46,210 nucleotides of DNA from Promethearchaeota archaeon (GCA_016933055.1 JAFGBS010000026.1:1-46210), one strand, 5' to 3'; counted from the first letter of the stretch, positions 9,155-17,908 are shown. The notes: generated by a model from the sequence alone, not told the origin. Program-made: numbers and translations.

Positions 9155-10963
9155 TTATTTCTTCATTGCAGCCTGGTATCGCGGATCTTCTTCCTGTAAA
9201 GTTCTCCGCATTACCTTTCCGACCATGCTTTTTGGAATTTCATCACGGAATTCAATTTCACCGGGGACTTTATAGTGAGTCATATTTTCTTTACACCATG
9301 CTCGTAGAGACTCTGGTGTTAAATCGCTTCCATCTTTTACTTTAACCCACGCCTTCACCATTTCGCCGGTTTCAGGATCAGGAATACCAGCTGCAGCGAC
9401 TTCTAGAACATCGGGATGATGTCCGACAAGAGATTCAACCTCTTTGGGATACACGGAATATCCTTTCATTTTGATGAGTTGTTTTTTACGATCACGAATA
9501 ATACATCGACCAAATTCATCCATGAATCCGATATCTCCCGTGAGTAACCACATCTTGCCTCCCCATTCCTTAATTGTCTCAGCAGTTTGTTCAGGTCGGT
9601 CAAGATAACCTTTCATAACTTGGGGACCAGAAACACAAATCTCCCCAGTGTTCTCTTCACCTATTCCATCAATAGGGCCTTCGTCAAAATTGTCAGATGG
9701 GAAGATTTTCCAATCCGTTCCTGGAAATGGCATTCCAATTGTACCAACCGAGCGTTGTTCTCCATAAAAGTTTCCCGCACTTACTACAGGAGTTGATTCT
9801 GTAAGCCCATATCCTTCTGTGATTCGTGCTCCTGTTCGTTCTTCAAATTTATCTTGCACAGGTTTGTGTAAGGGACCTGCTCCAGATACACAGAGTTTGA
9901 GTTTGGCTAATCCCTCTCGATAGGGTTCTAGATTTTCGAGGTCTGCAATCCTTTGGAATAATACTTCAGCACCCGCATAGATCAGACCATTTGGAGCGTT
10001 GATTTTATTGAATGCTTCCAAAATCTCTTCAGTTAGTGGGGGTCGTGGAAATAACATCATCCAAGCTTTAGATGCAATCGCAATATTCATTACCACTGTG
10101 TGCGCAAAAGAATGGAACAGAGGTAATATACCAACCATCCCTGACTTCGGACCGAGTTGTTCGGCGTCAGCAGGTGCATCAGGGTCTTTCTGCTTAAGTA
10201 ACCAATACTGACACTGAAGTGCATTGCAGTACACATTGCGGTGGGTCAAAACGGCCGCTTTAGGAACGCCTGTAGTACCACCTGTCATAATAAGTGTCGC
10301 TGTATCATTCGCTTGGTCAATTTCGGCTCTAGGACTGTTAGGAGAAGCCTTTAAGAGGTCCGTGAAGTTATGAGCAGCAGGGACTTTACCTTTCGGAATC
10401 TTACCTAATAGTTTACCTAGGAAAATCTTGAAACCAGACAATCCCGTTGCTAGATCTGCAATATTTGTACTGATAAAGCCTTTTATAAGATCTAATTTAT
10501 CTGCAATTGGTTTTATCATCGATTCATATAATGCATCCAGAACGATGATATATTCGCTCTTGGTTATTTCTAATTGATGCAATACCTCTGCAGGTTTGTA
10601 GGTAGGGTTTACTCCTGTTGGGATAGCTCCTATCTTCTGTGCAGCATAATATGAAATAACGTATTGGGGAGAATTTCCGAGGATAATACTAATAACATCT
10701 CCTTTCTTCACACCAAGTTGAAGTAAACCATTAGCAAATCGATCTACATATTCTTTTAGTTCACCATAGCTAATCCACCCTTCTCCTACTGTGAAAAAAA
10801 GAGCTGGCCAGTCAGGTACTTCGGTAGCTGCTTCTTCTAGGAAATCGTACATAGTTTTACTTGCATCATAGGTTAGCTGAAAAGGCATGCCTTTTGGCCA
10901 AAATGGGCAGTGAAACCATGGTCGGTCTTCAGGAATATTTGTTGTAATTTCCATAATTGTCAT
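9155..10963 (-). CDS. Long-chain fatty acid-CoA ligase-like AMP-forming enzyme
   Basis: 602-residue member of the ANL (acyl-CoA synthetase) superfamily, which activates a carboxylic acid with ATP and then forms the CoA thioester. Signatures: phosphate-binding loop LIMTGGTTGVPKAA, the adenine motif GYGLTESTP, LLTGDIGFMDEFG, the hinge RDRKKQLIKMKGYSVYP, and the C-terminal catalytic Lys in PKSMVGKVMRR. Length and motif order fit FadD-type long- or medium-chain ligases. The ATG at 10963 follows AAAGAG. A hairpin lies 28-54 nt upstream. No other beta-oxidation genes adjoin it. Confidence 0.93.
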   Translation of the reverse strand: MTIMEITTNIPEDRPWFHCPFWPKGMPFQLTYDASKTMYDFLEEAATEVPDWPALFFTVGEGWISYGELKEYVDRFANGLLQLGVKKGDVISIILGNSPQYVISYYAAQKIGAIPTGVNPTYKPAEVLHQLEITKSEYIIVLDALYESMIKPIADKLDLIKGFISTNIADLATGLSGFKIFLGKLLGKIPKGKVPAAHNFTDLLKASPNSPRAEIDQANDTATLIMTGGTTGVPKAAVLTHRNVYCNALQCQYWLLKQKDPDAPADAEQLGPKSGMVGILPLFHSFAHTVVMNIAIASKAWMMLFPRPPLTEEILEAFNKINAPNGLIYAGAEVLFQRIADLENLEPYREGLAKLKLCVSGAGPLHKPVQDKFEERTGARITEGYGLTESTPVVSAGNFYGEQRSVGTIGMPFPGTDWKIFPSDNFDEGPIDGIGEENTGEICVSGPQVMKGYLDRPEQTAETIKEWGGKMWLLTGDIGFMDEFGRCIIRDRKKQLIKMKGYSVYPKEVESLVGHHPDVLEVAAAGIPDPETGEMVKAWVKVKDGSDLTPESLRAWCKENMTHYKVPGEIEFRDEIPKSMVGKVMRRTLQEEDPRYQAAMKK

Positions 10964-10991
10964 CTCTTTATAATATTATTAACACCCATAG

Positions 10992-11017
10992 GGAGGGATT
11001 TAACTATCACTCCCTCC
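10992..11017. promoter_or_regulatory. Inverted repeat upstream of the acyl-CoA ligase
   Basis: Perfect 7-bp arms GGAGGGA and TCCCTCC separated by 12 nt, about 28-54 nt upstream of the ligase start codon. The G/C-rich arms stand out in AT-rich surroundings. It could be an operator or a 5'-leader hairpin. A purely structural or chance origin is not excluded. Confidence 0.4.
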
Positions 11018-11236
11018 GAAACTACGGTTAACTATACTATCTATTTATTCTAATATAAATATCACTCTCTAATAGTCTATTCATTGACATCTATTCTATC
11101 CATAGGAGTTATTGTTTATTGCTGTAGTCGATAGAAGAAACAACTTTAATTGATTGTAAGGTAAACATTATGTTTTAAATTGACAAGTGTACGGTCAGGG
11201 CTCTTGCGATTTGGTATTTTTTATTAATTTTTTCAT

Positions 11237-11480
11237 TAATTAACATATATTCTACCCTTTAGAACGAGTAGGTAAATGATAGAAGCAAAAACTATCATAA
11301 AACATCACTGAAAATCTCTATCCGATTTACCCAAGCGTAGCGATGGATAAAAGGAACACCTACCTTAAAACCTATGAATCTGTTCGACCAGAATAGAGGA
11401 ATAGGTGTTTAGCGTAGTTTAAAGAATAAGGTTCTAAATTACTATTCCGTGTAAAGTAGAGATCATAGGATAGGGTAGCA
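11237..11480 (+). repeat. Dispersed structured repeat, copy A
   Basis: About 244 bp, beginning TAATTAACATATATTC and ending GGATAGGGTAGCA. It shares with copy B (16186-16452) the start, the block GAATAAGGTTCTA, an AGCRTAG stretch, the block GCRTAGCGATGGATA and the end. With copy C it shares ATTCTACCC and AACTATCATAAAACA. A long hairpin (arms 11361-11375 and 11401-11416) matches that of copy B in position relative to the AAGGTTCTA block. No ORF spans it. Confidence 0.7.
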
Positions 11481-11834
11481 CCTAATTTAATTAAATAAAT
11501 ATGAAATCATAGAATTAGAGGCACAGAATGAAAATAATTTCTATTGTATGGATTTACCGGTAGTGGAGTATTTTTACGGGAAACATTGGTATTGTAAGAT
11601 TTCGTGGAAATTTGTTTCTATTCAAATAGAATTGCTTTAGATTGTTCTTGTGATATTAACGTAGTATTTGGGCTAATTCCTTTTTTTATTTCGACACTCG
11701 TGGCAAGAACGATTTTTTCTTCTATGGTATGCAGTATCATCATTTTAAGAATATCAGCATCGGGAGGGCTTAAGCATTTCCGATATGTATCCACCTTGAT
11801 CCAAGGGTTTTCTTTATTATCGAATTATTTTTGT

Positions 11835-11973
11835 ACCTACGAACTTAATCCGTACGAACTACGTTAAAAGTCTACTCGTGAAGCGATTTACCGTAGAAAT
11901 AGGACGTTTAGGGAAAAATAGGACAGATAGACTTTAAACAAGCGTGGAAGATATGGGATAGATGTTGATTATC
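11835..11973 (-). repeat. Dispersed structured repeat, degenerate inverted copy D
   Basis: On the minus strand this begins GATAATCAACATCTATCC and later reads ACTTTTAACGTAGTTC followed by GGATTAAGTTCGTAGGT, aligning with CTTTTTAGCATAGTTC and AATAAGGTTCTATCT of copy B. It is about 140 bp, so it lacks the distal part of the full element. With copy A it forms an inverted pair about 350 bp apart. Confidence 0.5.
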
Positions 11974-12147
11974 AAATCATTACACACTAAAGTTTAATCC
12001 TCCTTTAGCTTAGAAACCATAACCAAAACCTGATTTTTTTTATTTATTTTTAAGAATCTGAATTGGAAACATATTTTTTCTTAGATTAACATTTAATTAA
12101 GTTCGGAAGTAATGCTAATCATAAAAAAATGAATAGATGAATTAAAT

Positions 12148-12594
12148 ATGCTAAAGGAAAATGATACCGCCCCTGATTTTACTTTACCCGATCAGGATGG
12201 AAATGATATAACACTTAGCGACTTGAAAGGACAGAAACTGGTAGTGTATTTTTATCCAAAAGACAATACCCCTGGATGCACTACAGAGGCTGTGAAATTT
12301 CGAGATAACATAGAGCAGTTTGCAGAAAAGGGATTTAAGATAATTGGTATATCTAAAGATAGTGTAGCCTCCCACAAAAAATTTCAACAAAAATATGATC
12401 TTAATTTTATGTTACTATCTGATAAGGATCTTGTCGCTGCTAAAGCATTTGGTGCTTATGAAGGGGGCAAAGTGAATCGCCGAACATGGATTATCGATGA
12501 AAAATGGAAAATCGAAAAAGTCTTTGAAAAAGTGTCTCCCAGTAATCATAAAGATGAGTTATGTGCGATTTATAATATAAAATCCTCGAAATAA
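12148..12594 (+). CDS. bcp: Thioredoxin-dependent peroxiredoxin, Bcp/PrxQ type
   Basis: 148-residue peroxidase that reduces peroxides using a catalytic Cys. The peroxidatic motif is TPGCTTEAVKF; the preceding DFTLPDQDGNDITLSDLKG and VVYFYPKDN are standard for Bcp. Many PrxQ proteins have a resolving Cys five residues after the first (CxxxxC); here that position is Val, so resolution would need another Cys (for example in ELCAIYNI near the C-terminus) or an external thiol. The ATG at 12148 is preceded by GATGAATTAAAT. Single gene between non-coding DNA and the gelsolin-like gene. Confidence 0.94.
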   Translation: MLKENDTAPDFTLPDQDGNDITLSDLKGQKLVVYFYPKDNTPGCTTEAVKFRDNIEQFAEKGFKIIGISKDSVASHKKFQQKYDLNFMLLSDKDLVAAKAFGAYEGGKVNRRTWIIDEKWKIEKVFEKVSPSNHKDELCAIYNIKSSK

Positions 12595-12732
12595 CTGTTA
12601 AATTCCAGTTTTGATAGTCCTTGCCTACATCGAGATTTTTTTGCTTTTTACGTTTAAAATTCCAAGAATCTAAAATAAGTTAAAAAAAAATAAAGGCGAG
12701 AACTTTGATTTTTATCTTACTGTTGAGGTATC

Positions 12733-13479
12733 GTGAACAATAAAACTCTCGCATATTTAGTAGGTGAACAAGGTACTCTTGTGCAGCTTAAACCAACAAT
12801 AATACTTCAGAACTTCAAATCTTACAATGTTATTTTATTTTATACTCCGTCAAAAAATCTCTATAATTGGATTGGGAGGAAAGCAAACTCACAAATAGTT
12901 GAATCCATCGAAAAAGCTGAACAATTAATATTGAATATGCATCCTGATATGACGGTATTAAGGCACATAACAGTAAAAGAGCAAGATAAGGATAGTTTAG
13001 ATGAATTTCTCGATGATATCGGGATCTCATTATTTGATTATAAAGAACGAGTAAGGTTATGGTGGGAATTTGAAATTTCAGTATATGCTGACATTCAAAA
13101 ATTAAAAATTAAAGAAAATAACCATTTGATGTTAAATCAATTAGAAAAAGTCATTGATGTAGCTAACAATATTATAAATCTAGCGGAGAAGATTCATGAT
13201 TCGAGCCTAGTTGAAGAAAAAAGATCATTTATTGAAGAAATAACCAAAAAATTGCATACATTCAATAAAAAAAACGCTACTTTATTGGAAATAGACAAGA
13301 TGATAACAGCTTTAAGAAATTGTATTCAAATCCAAGACATAGAAGAAGCCGTTACATTATATAATAGAATTTCCCTTCTCTATAAACGAATTAACGAAAA
13401 TCCAATTGATGACCACCAACGTGTGATCGATGATTATCTGCATTTTTATGATAAATGGGAAAAAAGTTTGCCTCCCTAA
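12733..13479 (+). CDS. Gelsolin-like domain protein with helical C-terminus (tentative)
   Basis: Unassigned 248-residue protein. Residues about 25-105 read like a gelsolin repeat: NVILFYTPSKNLYNWIGRKA (compare the family pattern of a strand, then lY.WiG..a), a helix (VESIEKAEQLILNM), then a strand and an acidic FL.D.G end (TVLRHITVKEQ...LDEFLDDIG). Residues 110-248 are predicted helical, rich in Leu/Ile/Lys/Glu, without membrane segments. Gelsolin-domain proteins that act on actin are known from Asgard archaea; this would be a single-domain example. The start is GTG, the only one that keeps the N-terminal strand. The assignment rests on pattern similarity and needs structure comparison. Confidence 0.55.
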   Translation: MNNKTLAYLVGEQGTLVQLKPTIILQNFKSYNVILFYTPSKNLYNWIGRKANSQIVESIEKAEQLILNMHPDMTVLRHITVKEQDKDSLDEFLDDIGISLFDYKERVRLWWEFEISVYADIQKLKIKENNHLMLNQLEKVIDVANNIINLAEKIHDSSLVEEKRSFIEEITKKLHTFNKKNATLLEIDKMITALRNCIQIQDIEEAVTLYNRISLLYKRINENPIDDHQRVIDDYLHFYDKWEKSLPP

Positions 13480-13568
13480 TTGGATTTAAAAGCATTCTAA
13501 GAAGTTCTTATCACTTATGAGCTTCTATATTCTCTATATCATGTAAAACGAAAGGAAAAACGAAAAAA

Positions 13569-14840
13569 CTATGAGTTAGTTTTTTCTTTTGGTTTAATCC
13601 AACCTCGACTTTTCATCATTTCCAAACGTTTTTGGTTAATTCTCTGTCGGGTTTTAGTATGACTATTCCAGAAACGAGTTCCTACGAGTTGCCATAATGT
13701 CCCAATAGTAAACGTAATTACAAGATTTACTGGATAAAACCACAAGTAATTCACATGCTGCAAATTTAACTGACTGAATGATATTGGATAACTTATTGTA
13801 CCAAAAGGGGCATTAAATGGAAGTAATAATCCGTAAATCAAAGAGAAGTAGAATATTTGGGTCGTAAGGATATGATAGGTCGATTTACTTAGTGTAGTGA
13901 TGAACCGGTATTGAGGACCGGAAGGGCTTTTGGGAAATATATTTAGTGTCAACATAACAATCAAAGCAGAATAAGGATACACAAATAAATTATAATCGAA
14001 AACTGTCCAAAAAGCGAATACGGGCCAACCAAAATATATTGCATAAATAACGAATGCAAAACTAGCTAAACCAAGCACCCAGACAATTATATTTTGAATT
14101 GCATCCCAGCGATGGTCTCTAGCAAGCCACATTCCCAAACCTATAGCAGACATTAACATAAAAGGCATAAAGGTGAAAATATTGATGCGGTAATCTACTC
14201 CATTCGCGTTAATGAATAATCGGATACTAAATTGAAAGCCTATTTCTATAATGTAGCATAATATGAGCGTAAATAAGGGAGTTATTGAAAACAGTTTATA
14301 GAGAAGTGGAAAAATTAAAATAGTGAGAAACAGCATTGGAATAAACCAATTACCGGGCCCCCATATGGGAAGCATAAGAAATATTTTAAGTATGGGTTCG
14401 TGTAATTCGGGAACTGGAAAGTTGAATGGATGATAGTAAATAATACTTAAGAAATCACTGCCAATAAATACATTCGCTAATATAAGGTAAATCAACGATA
14501 GTCCGTATATAATTGCAAAAGGCACCACAAATCGTTGGATTTTTGGTTTGAAATATCTTTCCCAGGAGTATAATGACTTTAATGACTGATCCTCCAATCT
14601 TTTCATGGATTTAGTCCAGTTGAAACCCAAAACCACCATGAATACGGGGATTGCTATTCTTTCCCATGCAAGGGCATGAAATAATCGCATGATGATGTGA
14701 GGTATAGAATGGTCAAGAATCACTAAGGCCATCATCCATACTTTTAGAAAATCAATTTGCCAAAAATTATTCGGATTTGGTCCTAGTTTATCAATTTCTT
14801 CAAATACATTCTTTTTAGGTTGAATTTCTATGTGTTCCAT
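13569..14840 (-). CDS. Acyltransferase-3-like integral membrane protein
   Basis: 423-residue protein with about ten hydrophobic helices. The first segment, IDFLKVWMMALVILDHSIPH, followed by an Arg/Glu loop and IAIPVFMVVLGF, matches the Acyl_transf_3/OpgC family, whose conserved Asp, Lys and His lie in helix 1. These proteins transfer acetyl, succinyl or other acyl groups to sugars at the membrane. Target unknown; a role in modifying surface glycans or glycoprotein sugars would fit the surface-protein-rich region. The C-terminal tail is basic and cytoplasmic (WNSHTKTRQRINQKRLE). Confidence 0.75.
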   Translation of the reverse strand: MEHIEIQPKKNVFEEIDKLGPNPNNFWQIDFLKVWMMALVILDHSIPHIIMRLFHALAWERIAIPVFMVVLGFNWTKSMKRLEDQSLKSLYSWERYFKPKIQRFVVPFAIIYGLSLIYLILANVFIGSDFLSIIYYHPFNFPVPELHEPILKIFLMLPIWGPGNWFIPMLFLTILIFPLLYKLFSITPLFTLILCYIIEIGFQFSIRLFINANGVDYRINIFTFMPFMLMSAIGLGMWLARDHRWDAIQNIIVWVLGLASFAFVIYAIYFGWPVFAFWTVFDYNLFVYPYSALIVMLTLNIFPKSPSGPQYRFITTLSKSTYHILTTQIFYFSLIYGLLLPFNAPFGTISYPISFSQLNLQHVNYLWFYPVNLVITFTIGTLWQLVGTRFWNSHTKTRQRINQKRLEMMKSRGWIKPKEKTNS

Positions 14841-14921
14841 AGTGATGACTTCAATTTACATTTTGTAGTAGTATAAATACATTAGTAAAACTCAACAATT
14901 TTTATAATTTACCAAAATCTA

Positions 14922-15914
14922 CTAGAAAACTATTTCTTTGATTCTAATGCTTCCGGTACCTGTTTGAAATGTAAAAAAGAAGTTCTGTTCTGCTGGAAAA
15001 AATTCATTCTGATAGGGTGTAAAAGGTCCGGGAATTTCAAGGTCACTAGAAATGTCACCAGTGGAAGTAATCGCACTGATCTGTATCCCTGATTCCATAG
15101 GGAAATCATATCTCATGGATATTCTTCCCGTATCTGTTTCTATATTAAAAGTGGCATTTCGAGAACAGATAATCTCAGATTGATCAAAATGAAAATCAAT
15201 AATTCCACTGCGACTAGTCATGTTCCACATCTCTATTGTCGAGAATAATTCAACATTATCGAAAATTATATCCAATTTCCCCGCAATGGTATGAGTATCT
15301 AATGTTGATGAATCTAATGCAGTGTTATCCCCAAAATTTAAAGTCATATCCCCTGAACTTGAAAATACATTTAATTTGGCAATTATTGTCTGAGTTAAGA
15401 CAGAATCGAATACCAAATAGATATCTCCAGATTCAGTAGTTATATTGTACATAACGATCATGTCTGCGCGAATTGTGATATGTAAGTTATTATAAAAGGA
15501 ACGATCATCATTAGAGTCATATAATTTAGGTGCATTATAGGTAATCTGTAGAAATTCTCCTTCTTCATTTGCAGTAAAATTGGATGCATCCTCAACAATA
15601 GCAGCTCTTTTGCCGAAAAATCGATTTTCTGCTTCAAAAATGTTCTCTAATTCTTCTTTATAACTGATAAATATACTTCCTTCCGCATTCATAATGGTCA
15701 GGTTCAGAGTGGAGACATTTTCTGAATCATAGACGAAATCAATGCGATCCAGTAGAGTGTATCCAATTCTTGCTTCAGATTGAGTTAAAATAATCGCAGT
15801 TAAAGTTCCTGCGGTTATGACGATAGCAGTGATGATTGAAATTAGAATTATTTGTTCTTTTTTGATTTTCGACATTATCCGAGCACTCTTGTTGTAATTA
15901 GTGAAATACTTCAT
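14922..15914 (-). CDS. Membrane-anchored surface protein with DUF4097-like beta repeats
   Basis: 330 residues: a short basic N-terminus, one transmembrane anchor (about residues 20-45: IILISIITAIVITAG) and an outside region of regular beta strands. Six or so turns carry the recurring S/T-G-D/x-I pattern (TTESGDIYLVFD, SSGDMTLNFGD, TSRSGIIDFHFD, TDTGRISMRYD, TSTGDISSDLE, TGTGSIRIKE), typical of DUF4097 adhesin-like beta solenoids. Function unknown; surface attachment is the family guess. The start could also be Met14 (ATG at 15875). It is followed 81 nt later by the acyltransferase gene on the same strand. Confidence 0.7.
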   Translation of the reverse strand: MKYFTNYNKSARIMSKIKKEQIILISIITAIVITAGTLTAIILTQSEARIGYTLLDRIDFVYDSENVSTLNLTIMNAEGSIFISYKEELENIFEAENRFFGKRAAIVEDASNFTANEEGEFLQITYNAPKLYDSNDDRSFYNNLHITIRADMIVMYNITTESGDIYLVFDSVLTQTIIAKLNVFSSSGDMTLNFGDNTALDSSTLDTHTIAGKLDIIFDNVELFSTIEMWNMTSRSGIIDFHFDQSEIICSRNATFNIETDTGRISMRYDFPMESGIQISAITSTGDISSDLEIPGPFTPYQNEFFPAEQNFFFTFQTGTGSIRIKEIVF

Positions 15915-16185
15915 TGTTTTAATTTTTGTTTTTTTTTTTTATTTCTGATCGATAAAATCTGAGCCTAGCATCTTGCGTTCCACGAAACAGGCTAAAAGCT
16001 TATTCACCTACACTAAAAGATAGGTGAAAAAATTGATTTAACGCAATAGGGATTATGACCCTAAGGTCCATCCGAAGAACTATGTGGCAATAAAAGTCTA
16101 CTATGTTGAAATTATGTACACGTAATGTTTAACATATAAACAACCTAAAATTCTAGAGGGCGGATATAACGGGATAGGTATTGAC

Positions 16186-16452
16186 TAATCAACATCTATT
16201 CCGACCTTTCGGATACGTAGATAATCCCAAACACTTAAAACTATCGTAATACTCCACCGAACGTATAAAGTTGAATCCCTATCCAATTTGTTCTATGTGT
16301 TCAACCTATCCTATTGGATAGGTGGGTTTAAGGTGCACCTATGCTAAAAGAACCTATTCGATTACTCTTCACGAATAGGCTTTTTAGCATAGTTCTGAGA
16401 ATAAGGTTCTATCTATCCGAGCATAGCGATGGATAGGTAGGATAGGATAGCA
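16186..16452 (+). repeat. Dispersed structured repeat, copy B (best preserved)
   Basis: 267 bp, beginning TAATCAACATCTATTC and ending GGATAGGATAGCA. It carries several hairpins: TCCGA/TCGGA near the start, ACCTATCC/GGATAGGT (16304-16323), a long stem at 16340-16391 with arms of about 20 nt (TATGCTAAAA...CTATTCG pairing with CGAATAG...TTTTAGCATA) and CTATCC/GGATAG around 16412-16435. No ORF or transposase is inside. Copy A has the same layout with different bases in the stems. Confidence 0.75.
16340..16391 (+). ncRNA. Long hairpin inside repeat copy B (possible structured RNA)
   Basis: Arms 16340-16360 and 16372-16391 pair over about 20 bp around an 11-nt loop (ATTACTCTTCA), with one small bulge. 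The equivalent hairpin in copy A (arms 11361-11375 and 11401-11416) differs in sequence but keeps pairing, for example a T-A pair here against C-G there at the third position of the outer stem. This favours a selected RNA or DNA structure over a simple sequence relic. No promoter was identified. Confidence 0.35.
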
Positions 16453-16492
16453 TGGAAATTGATTAAACAAAAATCAAAATCAGAAAAGAAGA

Positions 16493-17149
16493 TTAAAGAT
16501 GTCCATTCCTTGAAAAGAACGATAGATCATGCCATCCAATGAGATATACTGTGATTAAAATAGTTGTTAAGAGGAAAACTATTGGATGAAATAACCAAGT
16601 AATTGCGGGGATAAGGAAATATAATCCTCGAATACCACTTGTCCAGTAATTTTGCGCAGCAGCGAATGATTTTTGCATTAATTTATAGGTTTCTTCGAAA
16701 AGTTCTTCTCTTTTTTTTGTATTTGCAGTGATTAAGAATTGACTTCTATAAAGCATCCTTATGGAAAATACAAAATTGAAAAGGGAAAAAATTGAAATCA
16801 TTCCAATCAGCACAATTTGAACAATTCCCACAGAAATCGTTATGCTTCCGAGAAAATCTGCATCTATATCTCCTAAAATTTCATATTGAAACAATCCAAT
16901 AATTAAACTTAAAAACAACAATAACCCAGAAATAAAAATAGAATTAGACATTATTGAGTTACGAATTGCCTGGATGGTAACTAAATGAGATAATTCATCG
17001 ATCCGAGCATCTACCCAATTTTTATAGGTACGTTCTATTGAAGCACGGTTGTAAAGTTTACCTGTTCTTTTGCAAATTACCATCATCATAACATAAATGA
17101 TGAGACAAAGAAGAAATGTGAAAAAAGCTGCTTCATCCCAACTAAACAT
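16493..17149 (-). CDS. DUF599-like integral membrane protein
   Basis: About 218 residues with four or five transmembrane helices. The segments YKNWVDARIDEL, VTIQAIRNSIMSNSIFISG, FSLFNFVFSIRMLYRSQFLIT and SGIRGLYFLIPAITWLF match the DUF599 (PF04654) pattern (W..... then aiQ.iRN.iM, R...F and G.R..YF.iP...W). Function of the family is unknown. I chose the ATG at 17149; a TTG at 17167 in frame would add six residues. It lies just beyond repeat copy B. Confidence 0.7.
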   Translation of the reverse strand: MFSWDEAAFFTFLLCLIIYVMMMVICKRTGKLYNRASIERTYKNWVDARIDELSHLVTIQAIRNSIMSNSIFISGLLLFLSLIIGLFQYEILGDIDADFLGSITISVGIVQIVLIGMISIFSLFNFVFSIRMLYRSQFLITANTKKREELFEETYKLMQKSFAAAQNYWTSGIRGLYFLIPAITWLFHPIVFLLTTILITVYLIGWHDLSFFSRNGHL

Positions 17150-17444
17150 AGCTCTCAACAAAAACAAGTAACTCTTGGTTAATAAAGATCACATTGTTTT
17201 ATTTTTCAAAAAGTTAACTGGTTTTTACTGCATTGGACGCCAATAATATTAAAATATAAACTACGTGTTCATATTTAAACAGCCTTATGTGTGAGATACG
17301 TAGTTGCATAGTCCAATTATTATAAAAATTGAGTTTCATAGTAGTGAGATTTTTAGAAAGATCAATGATCTTCTTATTTCCTAAAGATTTATATGAACTT
17401 GTTAATCAAACGATAGGTAGAAAATTTCATCATCAAAGTATCGA

Positions 17445-17732
17445 TTATTCAATAGGTTTGATTATATCATCCATTTTCAGAGCCTGTTTTTTGCAGTCAC
17501 ATTTTGCTATAATCCGCCAGCATTGAGGGCATTCTTCATTCACACATCCATAATGATGGTAATGTTGAGGAGCAATAAGAATCCCACATTCCTTACAACG
17601 ATTTCCAAGAGTCTCTCCACCATATGATATCAATTTCCGACTATACCACTTATCATTTATCTTAATTTGGTTGAATTTACAAGAATCGGTCGTCTCATCC
17701 ATTTCTTGATTACAATAAGAACATTTTGTCAT
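17445..17732 (-). CDS. Small zinc-ribbon protein
   Basis: About 95 residues with Cys pairs for several zinc sites: CSYCNQ near the start, RCKECG in the middle, then HYHHYGC, ECPQC and KCDCKK. At least two zinc ribbons or one cross-braced domain are likely. No enzymatic motif; similar proteins are common and uncharacterised in archaea. The ATG at 17732 has GAGGG about six nt upstream; an ATG at 17747 would add five residues but has no ribosome site. Divergent from the SIR2-TPR gene across about 200 bp. Confidence 0.65.
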   Translation of the reverse strand: MTKCSYCNQEMDETTDSCKFNQIKINDKWYSRKLISYGGETLGNRCKECGILIAPQHYHHYGCVNEECPQCWRIIAKCDCKKQALKMDDIIKPIE

Positions 17733-17908
17733 AAATTTCCCTCTCATTGATATTGGATTTTTTCCATATAAAACATTTCACTCTCGCATAACTGACACAG
17801 ATTTATCTCATAGATATTATTCAATTATTTTTTTATATACATTGGTATCCTTTATCTCTAATTGTGCGAATAAACTTCGTGAAACATCAGTTTGACGGTA
17901 ATGGATCA

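Larger units (their letters stand above)
10964..12147. other. 1.2-kb non-coding block with repeat copies
   Basis: No convincing gene is seen here. The block holds a hairpin (10992-11017), repeat copy A on the plus strand (11237-11480), a degenerate inverted copy D (11835-11973), and about 350 bp between them without recognisable features. An 87-codon frame at 11604-11867 has no recognisable domain, runs into copy D and is probably not a gene. A further fragment resembling the repeat start (ATTGACATCTATTC) occurs at 11091-11104. The last 170 bp before the peroxiredoxin gene are very AT-rich and probably contain its promoter. Confidence 0.6.
15915..16492. other. 578-bp non-coding structured block
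   Basis: No gene is seen. The upstream half (15955-16185) has a stem AGCCT/AGGCT (15962-15966 with 15989-15993), a perfect 8-bp hairpin TTCACCTA/TAGGTGAA (16003-16028) and a near-palindrome GACCCTAAGGTC (about 16057-16068). The downstream half is repeat copy B (16186-16452). The density of inverted repeats is far above that of other gaps in the window, so a non-coding RNA or mobile-repeat origin is plausible. Confidence 0.55.

Noticed and set aside
11604..11867. 87-codon frame in the non-coding block
   Set aside because: No domain, runs into repeat copy D, Cys/Ile/Ser-rich composition typical of chance frames in this AT-rich DNA.
16020..16090. A tRNA-like fold near GGGATTATGACCC
   Set aside because: A GGG/CCC hairpin exists but no acceptor stem, T-arm or anticodon arm can be built around it.
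17329..17526. 65-codon plus-strand frame
   Set aside because: Overlaps the better supported zinc-ribbon gene on the other strand and has no recognisable domain.
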